Origin: Arenicola marina
Taxonomy: Eukaryota > Annelida > Polychaeta > Arenicolidae
Reading direction: 5' to 3'
Assembly (NCBI GenBank): GCA_964019135.1
Contig: OZ025248.1
Location: 33,225,670 to 33,289,669 of the forward strand
DNA length: 64,000 bases
The notes beneath the pieces are model-generated. The model saw nothing but the letters and a program-made list of their open reading frames with translations. It made no database searches and was not told the origin of the DNA. Positions 33,255 through 45,503 of the stretch are shown here, in pieces (positions within the stretch are counted from its first letter, which is position 1; each line of letters starts with the position of its first letter). Both the position numbers and the translations under genes were made by a program.

Positions 33255-33515
33255 AATTAGGGAGGGGTGTCGAAGGGGTAAATGGCGACTCGCGACACAG
33301 GCATATCTGAAAAATCGACATTCGACATTGACATTAACCCCCAAATTCCGACACGACAAGATCTGAGCGACATCGACACAGATTGTTGCAAAAAAACGAC
33401 ACTGAACTTAGCCACAAAGCGACAAAAAAGGTCGTAAAAAATCGACTTTTGACACTGAGAATTTAGAAAAATCGACACTGGACCCCCCCCCCCCCACCAC
33501 CCCATCCCAGACCCC
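33255..33515 (-). repeat. dispersed repeat with GTGTCG/TTTTTC motifs, copy 2 (inverted)
   Basis: The reverse complement matches 29805-30030 block by block: 'gtcgatttttc', 'gtcgttttttt', 'tgtcggaattt', 'atatgcctgtgtc'. A C run at 33483-33496 corresponds to the G run next to copy 1, so the homopolymer belongs to the element. Confidence 0.6.
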
Positions 33516-35002
33516 TACAAGGGTTCGAAGCCGTCGGTGATCTGCAATGACTCGACCACGGCGGTTCCTCTGTTACATCCGGTTTAAATTTGGGACGATG
33601 GATGGCAATCGATCATCCTGCTTCCATTTGATACATTATAATGAGCGCTTTAAGAAGCTGATCGGGTCACATTCCTGACTGTTTGTGAACGATAAATACT
33701 ATACTGGATATATGAACGTATACACGTACTTAACTAATTTTCTTCATGACCAATGGGCATCCCCCTAAAGTGAATCATGATGACCGGTAACTGTAAGTTT
33801 CAGGAAGCGCCCTAATGATTGATTATACTGATAATTAGTGGTGACATTCGCCTAATGTGGGATTTTGAGAAATGGTGGTGGGGTGGGGTGAAGGGGTGCT
33901 TCATACGTACGTGGGTCGCATTCACAAGAAACATTGGTGTGGGGGGGGGGGGCAGTGGTATGGGGGGGGGGGCCTAAAAAGGGGAAGCGGGCGTGTCCAC
34001 ACATTTTAATCACATAGAGTTTCCTCGGGCATCCCAGCTCCAACATGGATCGAGGAGTGGACCATACTCATGGACCCCACGTGGCTTACGCATGGGCTTT
34101 CGCAGGTCCATCATACGTGTAGCCTACTTGACGATTGGCGGCCCCTTGTATCTGCCTTTCGGCGGAAACTGCAAAATGATCCCAGAAAATGTGATGTGTA
34201 GTATGGTTTTTATTAATACCGCCCCAGGGTTTATATTAAGGTGAAATGCAATTGCGATCCCTGGCCGAGTACGTGGTTAAAGGGCACGACCATGGTGTCG
34301 GTGACTTGTCCACGTTTATCTTTGTCAAGAATAAAGAAGGGAGAAAGCGCCATCTAGCGAAGGCGCGTCTTAAGTCAACACATGCATATATCCATTGTGA
34401 GACGAAAATAATTTATTTTTATACTTTTACGTAAGTGAAGTAAACTCCATATGCGTTGGATTTATCTGGTAACATATGTGCCCATATAGTCACGCAAAGA
34501 ATTGACACAGAGTCAGCGCACTACAAAATACTATACTATTATCTTAATCGCAGCTGTCCTACAATATAAATACACAACGTACCTAGCATATGTCCTTAAA
34601 TTGTTAACTTTCCCACCACAAATCAACCATTTGCACCATCCCGCTATTGGATAAATCTAGTGCAGCACTGAACCTAAACAAATTGGCCGTGCTTAACACA
34701 CACAAAAATGTTAAATCGACCAGCGAGTAAGGCATAACACACACACCCCTGACTATCGGCCATTGACTGAGCAAATCGCTTGATCCTTATATCCACCACG
34801 ACGACTAATGCCGCGAAATTACCCCGACATCAGGCACCTATATGAACAATCCTGTGATATCATTGATATAATGCCGACTGCTGTAGCTATTTTGATATAT
34901 CATCTAACCCATCACAAGTCAACTTCTTTGACATTAATTAAGAAACGCTATTCGATAGCCCACTAATAATTACAACCTATAAGTAACAACGTGATAAAGA
35001 AA
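33516..35002. other. intergenic stretch with G runs
   Basis: Two G-rich runs are at about 33939-33952 and 33961-33972. No gene, splice-supported frame or structured repeat was recognised in the remainder. Confidence 0.4.
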
Positions 35003-35285
35003 AGTGGCATACTCGGATAAGGTGCGGGCTGCATGCAGACGTCATTAACTATGAGAGTAAATTGGCATACTCGGATAAGGTGCGGGCTGCATGCAGACGT
35101 CATTAACTATGGGAGTAAAGTGGCATACTCGGATAAGGTGCGGGCTGCATGCAGACGTCATTAACTATGGGAGTAAAGTGGCATACTCGGATAAGGTGCG
35201 GGCTGCATGCAGACGTCATTAACTATGGGAGTAAAGTGGCATATTCGGATAAGGTGCGGGCTGCATGCAGACGTCATTAACTATG
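35003..35285. repeat. 58-bp tandem repeat, five copies
   Basis: Units start at 35003, 35061, 35119, 35177 and 35235, each with 'ggcatactcggataaggtgc' and 'ggctgcatgcagacgtcatt'. They are nearly identical; the last differs by one base in the first motif. Each contains the palindrome TGCATGCA and a GACGTCA core. Confidence 0.9.
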
Positions 35286-35610
35286 CATTACGGGAGTAAA
35301 TGAGAAGACGCAAATTGTCTGAAATAAATGGAACTTAATGTGACATGGCCGAGGTAACACAGTGTCAATAACAATTAATAACACTTATCTCGGCAGTGTT
35401 AACGTATACGCGTATGTAATTTGAACACATCAGCACCAAATTGTTTAAGGAAGTGTTCATGATAGTTAGCAAAGCACTTTAAGCATATCATTAGAAGGTA
35501 ACAAATGCTGAAGTGTTAACCCGGACCAGCCTACAAGGCATTTCTTGCTCTTGTCGAACAAACACGTCTTGGTTGGCTTCAGAACGTTCATCGCATGCAC
35601 GACGTATTAT

Positions 35611-35960
35611 GGTAAGATAAGATAAGATAAAGTTTCTTTAACGTCGGTATGTAAAAGCCAACAATAAACATTAGCACAATTGCTATTGACCGACAATGAA
35701 GGATGTAGTTTTTGGCGAGCTTACCGCCGGCAAAAAGGCTTGGGAGGATCTAGCATCCAAAATGAGGGGATGGGTACGTCTCGTGCGAGATGGAATGATC
35801 CACCAACGAAGACACGCTCTGGGTTGTGAAACTGATCTTATGCGATGCGACGACTGTGGTAAGCTCTGCCGGTCACAGATAGGCTTATTCAGTATTACTT
35901 AAACCACCACAAAAGCTGCAAATCCATCGTCTTTCGCAGACGGTCGGATACCAACCAACA
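35611..35960 (+). pseudogene. LINE ORF2 C-terminal fragment with zinc-knuckle
   Basis: After a GATAA repeat and 'aacgtcggtatgtaaaagcc', similar to 4457-4512, a frame from 35696 reads KAWEDLASKMRGWVRLVRDG and ends CDDCGKLCRSQIGLFS. This C-x2-C with 'CRSxIGLxS' is the Cys/His tail found at the C-terminus of many non-LTR retrotransposon proteins. A frameshift follows and the His/Cys residues continue in another frame. Dead fragment. Confidence 0.6.
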
Positions 35961-36496
35961 GCAAAGCATGCTAGCGATAAAGCCACAGTTATAATTATCC
36001 TCATTTCTTGGTTAACAAAAAAACTTCAACAGAAAAGTATCGTCTAAGTTATATATCTATCTGTAGCGTAACTGCCTTATTTCAGATCATTCTATAGTCT
36101 ATAGGAGGTTAAATGGCCCACTTTAGCCTTCGATGGAGATAACAATGTCTAGATTCTTCCCCGTCCGTGATATCCTCAGCAGAGAGACCCGTCATACCTA
36201 CCGGTATGCTTACCATGACCTGCACGGTGTCGCGTTTTTATACAAAGATCGTTTAACCAATCATTGTGATGAATAACCATGTGAGCAGAACCATTCCCTA
36301 AATCCCTATGGTTTTATCCTTGTTTTGCTGTTAATAGTGGTGACAAATCACAACGACAAAGAAAATGGAGAGTATGACTGTACACAACACCAGGAGCACA
36401 TGGACAAAGTCACAAAAACTAATATTCATCTCTTGCATCTGCAGAAAAAATCAGCCCAATTTGAAACTATCTGGAGGACTACGTGCACGATTAGAA

Positions 36497-39400
36497 TCAC
36501 AAAGTCAACGTTTCAAAGGGCCACGTGTAGTTATACATGTAGAAGTCCACGGAATACTGGTCGTAGAGGAACAACAAACTATTGAGGGTTACATTCTTGT
36601 AGAACGTCTTCATTGTGGCCAGGTCGTTCCGTTTGGAGGTGATATGACCGCCAACGACGGGGGTACTGGCCGTAGAGCCGTACAATTTCTTCATAATGTA
36701 CTTGACGTCCGTGTGGAGCGTATCAAACTTCCCGATGTAGTCATACTCGATATCGCAGGGGTGGCACACTTCATACATGACGCTCCAATGAACGTCGAAG
36801 TCCTTGTGATAGACGACGAACTGGACGAACTCCTCGAAGGTAACGCCGCTGGCGCTGATCTCCTCCTCCGTCAGGCCAGGACGGTGCAGTCGCAGGATGC
36901 GCCGCCGGATTCGGTTCCAAACGTGGGAGCGGCGGTTCTCGTTGAGGTCCAAGAAGCGGTCTTGATAGACCGCGAGGAGGCGTTCGAACGGATGGGTGAC
37001 GAAGAGGACCTTGGCGTGCTCCATGAGGAAGTAGTTCATGTCGCGCTGCGCGGCGAAGTGGAGGGCGTCGGGCGCCAGTCGCTTGTCGATGATCCGGTCG
37101 TCCCGCTGGGACTGATCCTGTCGGCGCGACTCCGGATGTTTGAAGAGCGTACGCACCAGGGCGTGCAGAGCCGAGGTCCACGCCGTCGACCGGTGGTGCA
37201 GCGCCGGACAGAAGATGATCTCGTCCACCGGATCGACGATCATGTTGTCGGCCACGCTGCGCGCCACCCGCCGCCAGGGGTCGTGGTCGTCGCCCTCGCG
37301 GATGATCTTACAGGTGGAGGCGATGAGGCCCTTCCGCCGCACCTGCTCCGCCTCCCACTCCAGCTCCGCTGTAAAGACACGATGGGTACACTTGATGAAG
37401 TTGAAGGACACATTAAGAAATGAAGGTGAAGGGCACGATACGAGAAGAATGTGAAGGGCACCGGAAGAGATGAAGGTGAAGGACACAGTAAGAGATGAAG
37501 GTAAAGGACACAGTAAGAGATTTGCTCATCGAGATACACTAACAGCGGAGATGACAGCATATATATATATATACTGTATATATATATAACGCACTAGGAT
37601 TGACATCCAATGAGATATGTACAGTGCCTGTAGAATTAGAACGTGTACACTAGATACCCTATCTATGAACTAATGCATTCTAGTAAAGCATTCTATTGCG
37701 GACATATATGATCTGTGCCACGTTTAATCTGTAAAATATGCATATTCGACTGCCGACGACAAAGAATTAAGGGGCCAAGAGACAGCTCCGCTAAAACTGG
37801 TAGAATGTGTAATTAAAAAGCATTTGCACGATCCGACTTAGCCATGCAAAGCACCAGGTTAAATTCTGCTTCATTGCCGGCCTTTTAAAAGACGGCGATG
37901 CGTCGCCGTGAATGAATAAGGGGTCACTCAGGAGTCACCAGTTTGCCGGACACGATCTATCCATAAGAAAAGTACGGCGGTTCGGTTCTTTTCACATCGA
38001 GTTCCGCACACCATGCTGCCATCTACTAGCTGAGCCACTCAGCCACAACCCATGCGCCCAGAGCGGAATGTTTAATTAGTTGTTAGGCATGGGTGATTCC
38101 CTTAGCAGACAGATGAAACCAATGTTCTCTACGGCATTCCGTACTGGGAAGAAACACCCATTAAGCGAAGATTTATACTTTTCCGCCCGGCATGATGAGC
38201 TCATGCGGGCCATGCAGTCACCATGACAATAAGCATACTCTCAAGCGGCCCTGTGTTAACTCGATGCATTGATCTCTACACGACCCCCGGCCAATTCCGA
38301 GGATCCCTAATTCTGAATCGTTTTATGAACATGATGAACAAACACTCCTGCCGTAGCGTACAGTGGAATTAAAGGTGAGAAGGGCGCAAGCTATATGTGT
38401 ACATGCGTCCTTCTAATATATTGCGAGCCGTCAGGAAATCGTTCAATGGTGGGTGGTATGGCGCTGACAAGAAGGCCCAGAAGAAGATAGCTTGCTTCGA
38501 GTTCTTTTTGCGAAATATCCTTCTTATTAAAATCCATTACTGAATTTTGTCCGGCCGCCTTGTAGTGCGAACAACGGCATATTTCATCTACAGTTAACTA
38601 GCATGAACGTAGTCGGTCATTTTCTAGCAGGAGATGCACGATCTGACAGACGGTACATTGAGAAACCCATTCTCCCGGCAGAGGTCGTTTCGCTAGCCCA
38701 GTCAGCATGATCAGTGATGAGCTCAGTCTGTGGGATAGAGCGTGACAACGATCGGCACGATATTTGGTGCCGCCATCTAGTGAGTGATTTCACAGTTAAC
38801 TGATCAACCGAAAGGCAGAGCGTCTAGTTGAGATTTGACAACTATTACGTGCTCAGCTGCGCCCCCACCATCCACCACGTGACATCATCTTAAAAGAAAA
38901 GTCTTAGATCCACCCCGGGAATATTTTCATGTGAGAAATACCCCCCCCCCCCCGCCCCCCGCATCCCCGCACAACATCCCGTCAACAAAATATCATATAT
39001 ATTTCATATAAAATAACATCATGGCGACGATAGGCTAACTGTCGACCAATACACGTCACTTGAACCTACTGTCCCGAACGGCGCGGCTACGATTCAAGGT
39101 CATCGATTAAATATATTTTATGTTTGGCCAATATCACAGCTCTGTTATGCAGCACTCCACAGGCGCTCTGTAAAATCAATTGAGTGCCTTCCATAATGTA
39201 TAACAAATCAATTGAATTGTTTGTGAATGCTTAGGATAGAGCCTATAGATATGCTGTAATGTTCCGGCGAGGAGACTGGTATAGCACATCAAACTATTAT
39301 AGGTTACCATGGTTGGAGAAATTTGCCAGCAACGTAATATAATTACAGAATATTTAATTAGTTTCGTAGCGGATCTTACTGCTGAAGTGTGTGCGCGCGC

Positions 39401-42400
39401 ATGCCGTTTAACTACAATCTCCATTTTATGGGTTAGATTTGTTTATACATTCCACCATAACCTTTTAAAGAGAAAACCACGGCTGCCCTACATTTCTGTA
39501 TGGAGCGAGCTGGAAATCAATTGCTATATCGGCCGAAAAGCACCATTTACCATACGCAATGGTTCGTCCGACTATATGTAACTTATAAGCAAAGCGATAA
39601 GTGTATTTATGCTGCGGGCGATTGTCCTTGGTTACAGACTACTGTTATTTCCTTCAGGATTTTCATGTGCCAGAACACTTGTATTTTAGGCGAGGCATCT
39701 GCTATTCAAATGTTTACGGTAATAAAGTAATAAGGTTGCGAGCTTCCCGTTAGATGGCGATATAGACATCCCGGCTGACACACCACAACGTTTTACAGAC
39801 TGGGATTGAGAGCTTCTAGGTTTTTGGATTCAATGACATTCAACACGTGGCTGAACGAAGAGCGTCTAGTTGTCCCCTATCTGTGGCATCGCTGATGACA
39901 CTCCTTGGTCCATGCATGGCTGTTTACAGATGGCCGGGCGCGTGAAACCAACAGCTGTTTATTGACCGTGCGACGCGAAAAACATCCTGCTCCACAAATG
40001 TCAGGCGAACGCTGTTTCTGATACCCCGTATGCATTATTCCAATGGAACGAAGCCTATGGCTGTACAATTAGCCATCCATGCTATAAATCAGGACCACTT
40101 CCCTGTCATACATTTTTCGTGGTCGACAGCCGATCGATACGAATAACACGGACTTATTTATTACCACGGGTTGTCCAAATGCTTTATCTCGTAGACTGGC
40201 GCATGGAGCGGAGAGCCAGGCTGTCCGGAATCGTCTTCCTTGCAAAACCTCGGCTTCGCAGGAACACTGACGTTAACTTGGTATAGCTCAGTGTGACGGT
40301 GTGCTCTTGTCCGGGATGGGAGCAGGACAACCACCCGGACAACTCCCACCCGGACAACTCCCCCCGGGACAATTCCCCCCTACGACAAGTCCCTCCCGTA
40401 CAACTCCCCCCGGGGACAACTCCTCACCGGACAACTCCACCCCCCCCCCGGACAACTCCCCCCCCCTCCTTCTCGGCTATTCCGTGGGTGGCTATGTCCG
40501 GGAAATTGTCTCCGGGGGGGGGTTGTCTGAGAGGGAATTGTCGTAGCGGGAATTTGTCCGGGGGGGGGTCCGGGTGGAGAGTCATCCGGGGGGGGGGACT
40601 TGTCACAAGAGGGGATTGTCCGCGGGGGAGGCGGGGGTTGTCGGGGGGGAGTTGTCCGAAAGGGAACCGTCCAGGATATACCCGTGCTGTACCCTGCTCA
40701 GTGTATCAAGTCAGTGCGAAACAATGCACATAAAAGAATGACCTCACGATAAATCCATCTCGCACTCATGTCATATTCATATCATCTCATTACCCCAAGC
40801 AATATAACCTATACACGTATACCTCGGATGAAAATTGTGTGACATCAAAATCGGTTTCCCTTATGCCTATTGATAATTTCATAGGTCATATTGAGATTCG
40901 CTGCAGCAGTAAAGCCCATATTACTGCAGCTGTCAATAAATTGCGTTGTCACTGAAGCATAGCCGGTTTCCATGCTGCATTTACGCAACCGTGCATACTA
41001 TGCTGCTTTTAGTGTCATAAATCTGGGGACGCGCGCACAGTGCCCTGCCCTGATTGTATTCTGCCGAGTCTTTTGGAATCAGATTGATGAACCTTGTCTG
41101 TCTTTTTCTAGCCTGAAAATGAGACGCTAATGGCGTGAGACAGTCTGAGGGATCGATAATGTCGGTCCCTCAGACTGGCTCACGACATTAAAGTCTGATT
41201 TTTCAGGCTAGTCTTTTTCATGAAGGAAAACCCAAATATCTTTATTCGTGATTGATCGGGTGTGGAGTGACGCTCCCTAGACTATATATCTGTTGAATAT
41301 CTCTTTATGTACCGGTTCACTACTGTGTTACTTTTATGATTTTTTAATATCTAAACTATTATATATCATATCGCTTTAAACAATTGAAGCAATTGCATTG
41401 AAAAGGACAGCCAACCTTTACGGGGTAATCCACCGGGGGGTGTTGGTACAGATCAAATTATGCATATTAATATAGAGGCTATATCTACACGTGCCTTTGA
41501 CAGGTTGTTCAGCGCGTCTGAAATTATTGATCACCTATCACTTCACCAACTGTGGTATTAAGCTGGGCCTACATGCCCTACCCACCGGGTCGACTGCAGT
41601 GGTCGTCGGCCTTACGTGCTACAGGGGGGGGGGGGCAGAAACTTTGGTGCAGATGGCCGTACAGACCTCATGACTATATTAAGTACAGTTTTCTTGAGGA
41701 AGTAAAGACTGAGCTTGTATTACATCGCCTGTCGGCCACTTCTTGAATGAATTGGACTTGTATTACATCGTCTGCTTTGCCACTTCTTGAATGACTTGGA
41801 CCTGTATTACATAGTCTGCTTGGTCACTTCCTAAATGACTTGGACTTGTATTACATAGTCTGCTTGGTCACTTCTTGGATGACTTGGACTTGTATTACAT
41901 AGTCTGCTCGGCCACTTCTTGAATGACTTGGACTTGTGTTACATCTTCTGCTTGGTCACTTCTTGAATGACTTGGACTTGTGTTACATCGTCTGCTCGGC
42001 CACTTCTTGAGTGACTTGGACTTGTGTTACATCGTCTGCTTGGTCACCTTTTGAATGATTTGGACTTATATTACATAGTCTGCTTGGTCACTTCTTGAAT
42101 GACTTGGACTTGTATTACATCGTCTGCTCGACCACTTGTTGGATGACTTAGACTTGTATTACATCGTCTGCTTGGTCACTTCTTGAATGACTTGGACTTG
42201 CATTACATCGTCTGCTTGGCCACTTCTTGAATGACTTGGACTTGCATTACATCGTCTGCTTGGCCACTTCTTGAATGACTTGGACTTGTAGTACATCGTC
42301 TGCTTGGCCACTTCTTAGATGTATTGGACTTGTATAACTGTTACACCGTCTCCTTGGCCATTTCCGGGATGACTTGGACTTGTATTATATCGTCTGCTTG

Positions 42401-45400
42401 GTTACTTCTTGAATGACTTGGACTTGTATTACATCGTCTGCTCGACCACTTGTTGGATGACTTAGACTTGTATTACATCGTCTGCTTGGTCACTTCTTGA
42501 ATGACTTGGACTTGCATTACATCGTCTGCTTGGCCGCTTGCTGGAAGACTTGGACTTACATTACATCGTCTGATTGGTCACTTCTTGAATGACTTGGACT
42601 TGTAGTACATCGCCTGCTTGGCCACTTCTTAGATGTATTGGACTTGTATAACTGTTACACCGTCTCCTTGGCCATTTCCGGGATGACTTGGACTTGTATT
42701 ATATCGTCTGCTTGGCCACTTCCTGAATGACTTGGACTTGTATTACATAGTCTGCTTGGTCACTTCTTGAATGACTTGGAGTTGTATTACATAGTCTGCT
42801 TGGTCTCTTCTTGAATGACTTGGACTTGTATTATATCGTCTGCTTGGCCACTTCCTGAATGACTTGGACTTGTATTACATCGTCTGCTTGGTCACCTTTT
42901 GAATGATTTGGACTTGTATTACATAATCTGCCTGGTCTCTTCTTGAATGACTTGGACTTGTATTACATCGTCTGCTTGGTCACTTCCTAAATGACTTGGA
43001 CTTGTATTACATAGTCTGCTTGGTCACTTCTTGAATGACTTGGACTTGTATTACATAGTCTGCTTGGTCACTTCTTGAATGACTTGGACTTACATTACAT
43101 CGTCTGATTGGTCCCTTCTTGAATGACTTGGACTTGTAGTACATCGTCTGCTTGGTCACTTCTTAGATGTATTGGACTTGTATAACTGTTACACCGTCTC
43201 CTTGGCCATTTCCGGGATGACTTGGACTTTTATTATATCGTCTGCTTGGTTACTTCTTGAATGACTTTGACTTGTATTACATCGTCTGCTTGGCCACTTC
43301 TTGAATGACTTGGACTTGTATTACATCGTCTGCTTGGTCACTTCCTGAATTACTTGGATTTGTTTTACATCGTCTGCTTGGTCACCTATTGAATGATTTG
43401 GACTTGTATTACATAGTCTGCCTGGTCTCTTCTTGAATGACTTGGACTTGTGTTACATCTTCTGCTTGGCCAATTCTTGAATGACTTGGACTTGTATTAC
43501 ATCATCTGCTTGGTTACTTCCTAAATGACTTGGACTTGTATTACATCGTCTGCTTGGTCACTTCCTGAATTACTTGGATTTGTTTTACATCGTCTGCTTG
43601 GTCACCTATTGAATGATTTGGACTTGTATTACATAGTCTGCCTGGTCTCTTCTTGAATGACTTGGACTTGTATTACATAGTTTGCTTGGTCACTTCTTGA
43701 ATGACTTGGACTTGTATTACATCGTCTGCTCGACCACTTGTTGGATGACTTAGACTCGTATTACATCGTCTGCTTGGTCACTTCTTGAATGACTTGGACT
43801 TGCATTACATCGTCTGCTTGGCCGCTTGCTGGAAGACTTGGACTTACATTACATCGTCTGATTGGTCACTTCTTGAATGACTTGGACTTGTAGTACATCG
43901 TCTGCTTGGCCACTTTTTAGATGTATTGGTCTTGTATAACTGTTACACCGTCTCCTTGGCCATTTCCGGGATGACTTGGGCTTGTATTATATCGTCTGCT
44001 TGGCCACTTCTTGAATTACTTGGACTTGTATTACATCGTCTGCTTGGTCACTTCTTGAATGACTTGGATTTGTTTCACATCGTCTGCTTGGTCACCTTTT
44101 GAATGATTTGGACTTGTATTACATAGTCTGCCTGGTCTCTTCTTGAATGACTTGGACTTGTGTTACATCGTCTGCTTGGTCACTTCCTAAATGACTTGGA
44201 CTTGTATTACATCGTCTGCTTGGCCACTTCTTGGATGACTTGAACTTGTATTACATAGTCTGCTTGGTCACTTCTTGAATGACTTGAACTTGTATTACAT
44301 CATCTGCTTGGTCACTTCCTAAATGACTTGGACTTGTATTACATAATTTGCTTCGTCACTTCTTGAATGACTTGGACTTGTATTACATCGTCTGCTCGAC
44401 CACTTGTTGGATGACTTAGACTTGTATTACATCGTCTGCTTGGTCACTTCTTGAATGACTTGGACTTGCATTACATCGTCTGCTTGGCCGCTTGCTGGAA
44501 GACTTGGACTTACATTACATCGTCTGATTGGTCACTTCTTGAATGACTTGGACTTGTATTACATCGTCTGCTTGGTCACTTCTTGAATGACTTGGACTTA
44601 CATTACATCGTCTGATTGGTCCCTTCTTGAATGACTTGGACTTGTAGTACATCGTCTGCTTGGCCACTTCCGGGATGACTTGGACTTTTATTATATCGTC
44701 TGCTTGGTTACTTCTTGAATGACTTGGACTTGTATTACATCGTCTGCTTGGCCACTTCTTGAATGACTTGGACTTGTATTACATCGTCTGCTTGGTCACT
44801 TCCTGAATTACTTGGATTTGTTTTACATCGTCTGCTTGGTCACCTGTTGAATGATTTGGACTTGTATAACATCGTCTGCTCGACCACTTGTTGGATGACT
44901 TATACTTGTATTACATCGTCTGCTTGGCCACTTCCTAAATGACTTGGATTCGTATTACATCGTCTGCTTGGTCACTTCTTGAATTACTTGGATTTGTTTT
45001 ACATCGTCTGCTTGGTCACTTTTTGAATAAATTGGACTTGTATTACATCGTCTGCTTGGCCACATGACCTGGGCTTGTGTGATGTCGACTGCTTAATTGT
45101 TTATTAGAAGGTCGCAACCGGTGCTACATCGTTTTCTCGGCTATTTCTATCGTTTGGACGGCCACTCACTGGCCTATCATACTTGGCCAAAGTGGGCCAA
45201 AGTCGAAGTGAAATATTTAACAGCTATTAGTAATTGTATTTCTTTTAAGAGATACATGTATCCAAAATTATGGGCACTAACTACCACACACTACTAATTA
45301 AGGCCCTGTCAAGTATTCCCACTGAATTAGTTGTAAATAACGTAGGAAGAAATTCCACTTAATTATTGCTTACCTCTTGATTTGACTTCGTCCATCTCCG

Positions 45401-45503
45401 CCATACTCTCGCCGATAGAGACGTGCAGAACAAACAGGCACACGTTGCCAATGAAGGTACAACACAACAGATAGACGAGCAGTTTGCGGGCCTTTCGTCT
45501 CAT
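36497..45503 (-). CDS. carbohydrate sulfotransferase (HNK-1 ST / CHST8-14 family), two exons
   Basis: Members transfer sulfate from PAPS to glycans in the Golgi lumen. Exon 1 is 45503-45374 and exon 2 is 37368-36497. The donor splits codon 44 after its first base and the acceptor restores it; 333 aa. Residues 8-30 (KLLVYLLCCTFIGNVCLF..) form the signal anchor after basic MRRKARK, so type II. Exon 2 carries the Sulfotransfer_2 domain: a 5'-phosphosulfate-loop equivalent at 95-107 (IFCPALHHRSTAW), the 3'-phosphate region at 164-180 (VLFVTHPFERLLAVY) and family signature CHPCDIEYDYIGKF near 245-258. Usual PK and VRxPFERL..S residues are changed (Lys to His, Arg to Thr, Ser to Ala), so activity is uncertain. 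The stem is short. An unseen middle exon is possible but not required by phase. It runs tail-to-tail with NDUFB8. Confidence 0.82.
37414..37520. repeat. 25-bp tandem repeat beside the sulfotransferase acceptor
   Basis: About four units of 'agatgaaggtgaaggacaca' plus five bases begin some 45 bp from the exon 2 acceptor. On the gene's strand this is a pyrimidine-rich run inside the intron, so it lies just upstream of the 3' splice site. Confidence 0.65.
37521..40299. other. sulfotransferase intron, gene-poor part
   Basis: TA-rich microsatellite sequence lies at 37558-37589 and a C-rich run at 38941-38964. No exon-like sequence on the minus strand fits the phase of the flanking exons, and nothing else was recognised. 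Confidence 0.4.
40300..40680. repeat. inverted G/C-rich minisatellite
   Basis: The left half (to about 40465) repeats GGACAACTCCCCC-like units. The right half (from about 40500) repeats the complementary form, GGGGGAGTTGTCCG-like. The whole is thus a palindrome of minisatellites centred near 40480. The right half has many G runs of four or more. Open frames here (Pro-rich or Gly-rich) are composition artefacts. Confidence 0.8.
41109..41210. mobile_element. 102-bp TAGCC-type MITE
   Basis: A perfect 9-bp duplication GTCTTTTTC flanks it (41100-41108 and 41211-41219). The termini are TAGCCTGAAAA and its complement, and the stem continues to 'cagtctgaggga', leaving a 13-base centre. It is a near-complete hairpin with no coding sequence. 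Terminus and duplication length match 5340-6060 and 25754-26362. Confidence 0.85.
41690..45080. repeat. 44-bp minisatellite, about 77 copies, in the sulfotransferase intron
   Basis: The unit contains cttcttgaatgacttggact and tgtattacatcgtctgcttg. Variant units recur in order: one with 'ttagatgtattgg' and an inserted 'aactgt' appears near 42315, 42630, 43165 and 43917, and 'gaccacttgttggatgac' marks others. This indicates higher-order repeats. The array ends about 290 bp from the exon 1 donor. Confidence 0.9.

Noticed and set aside
36365..37423. 352-codon plus-strand open frame
   Set aside because: It lies opposite the sulfotransferase exon, whose minus-strand translation has clear family motifs and a phase-matched splice.
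40293..40733. Pro- and Gly-rich 146-codon frame
   Set aside because: Made wholly of the inverted G/C minisatellite.
41690..45080. CRISPR-like regular array
   Set aside because: Units are contiguous with no unique spacers and the context is a eukaryotic intron; the same holds for the 35-, 65- and 67-bp arrays.
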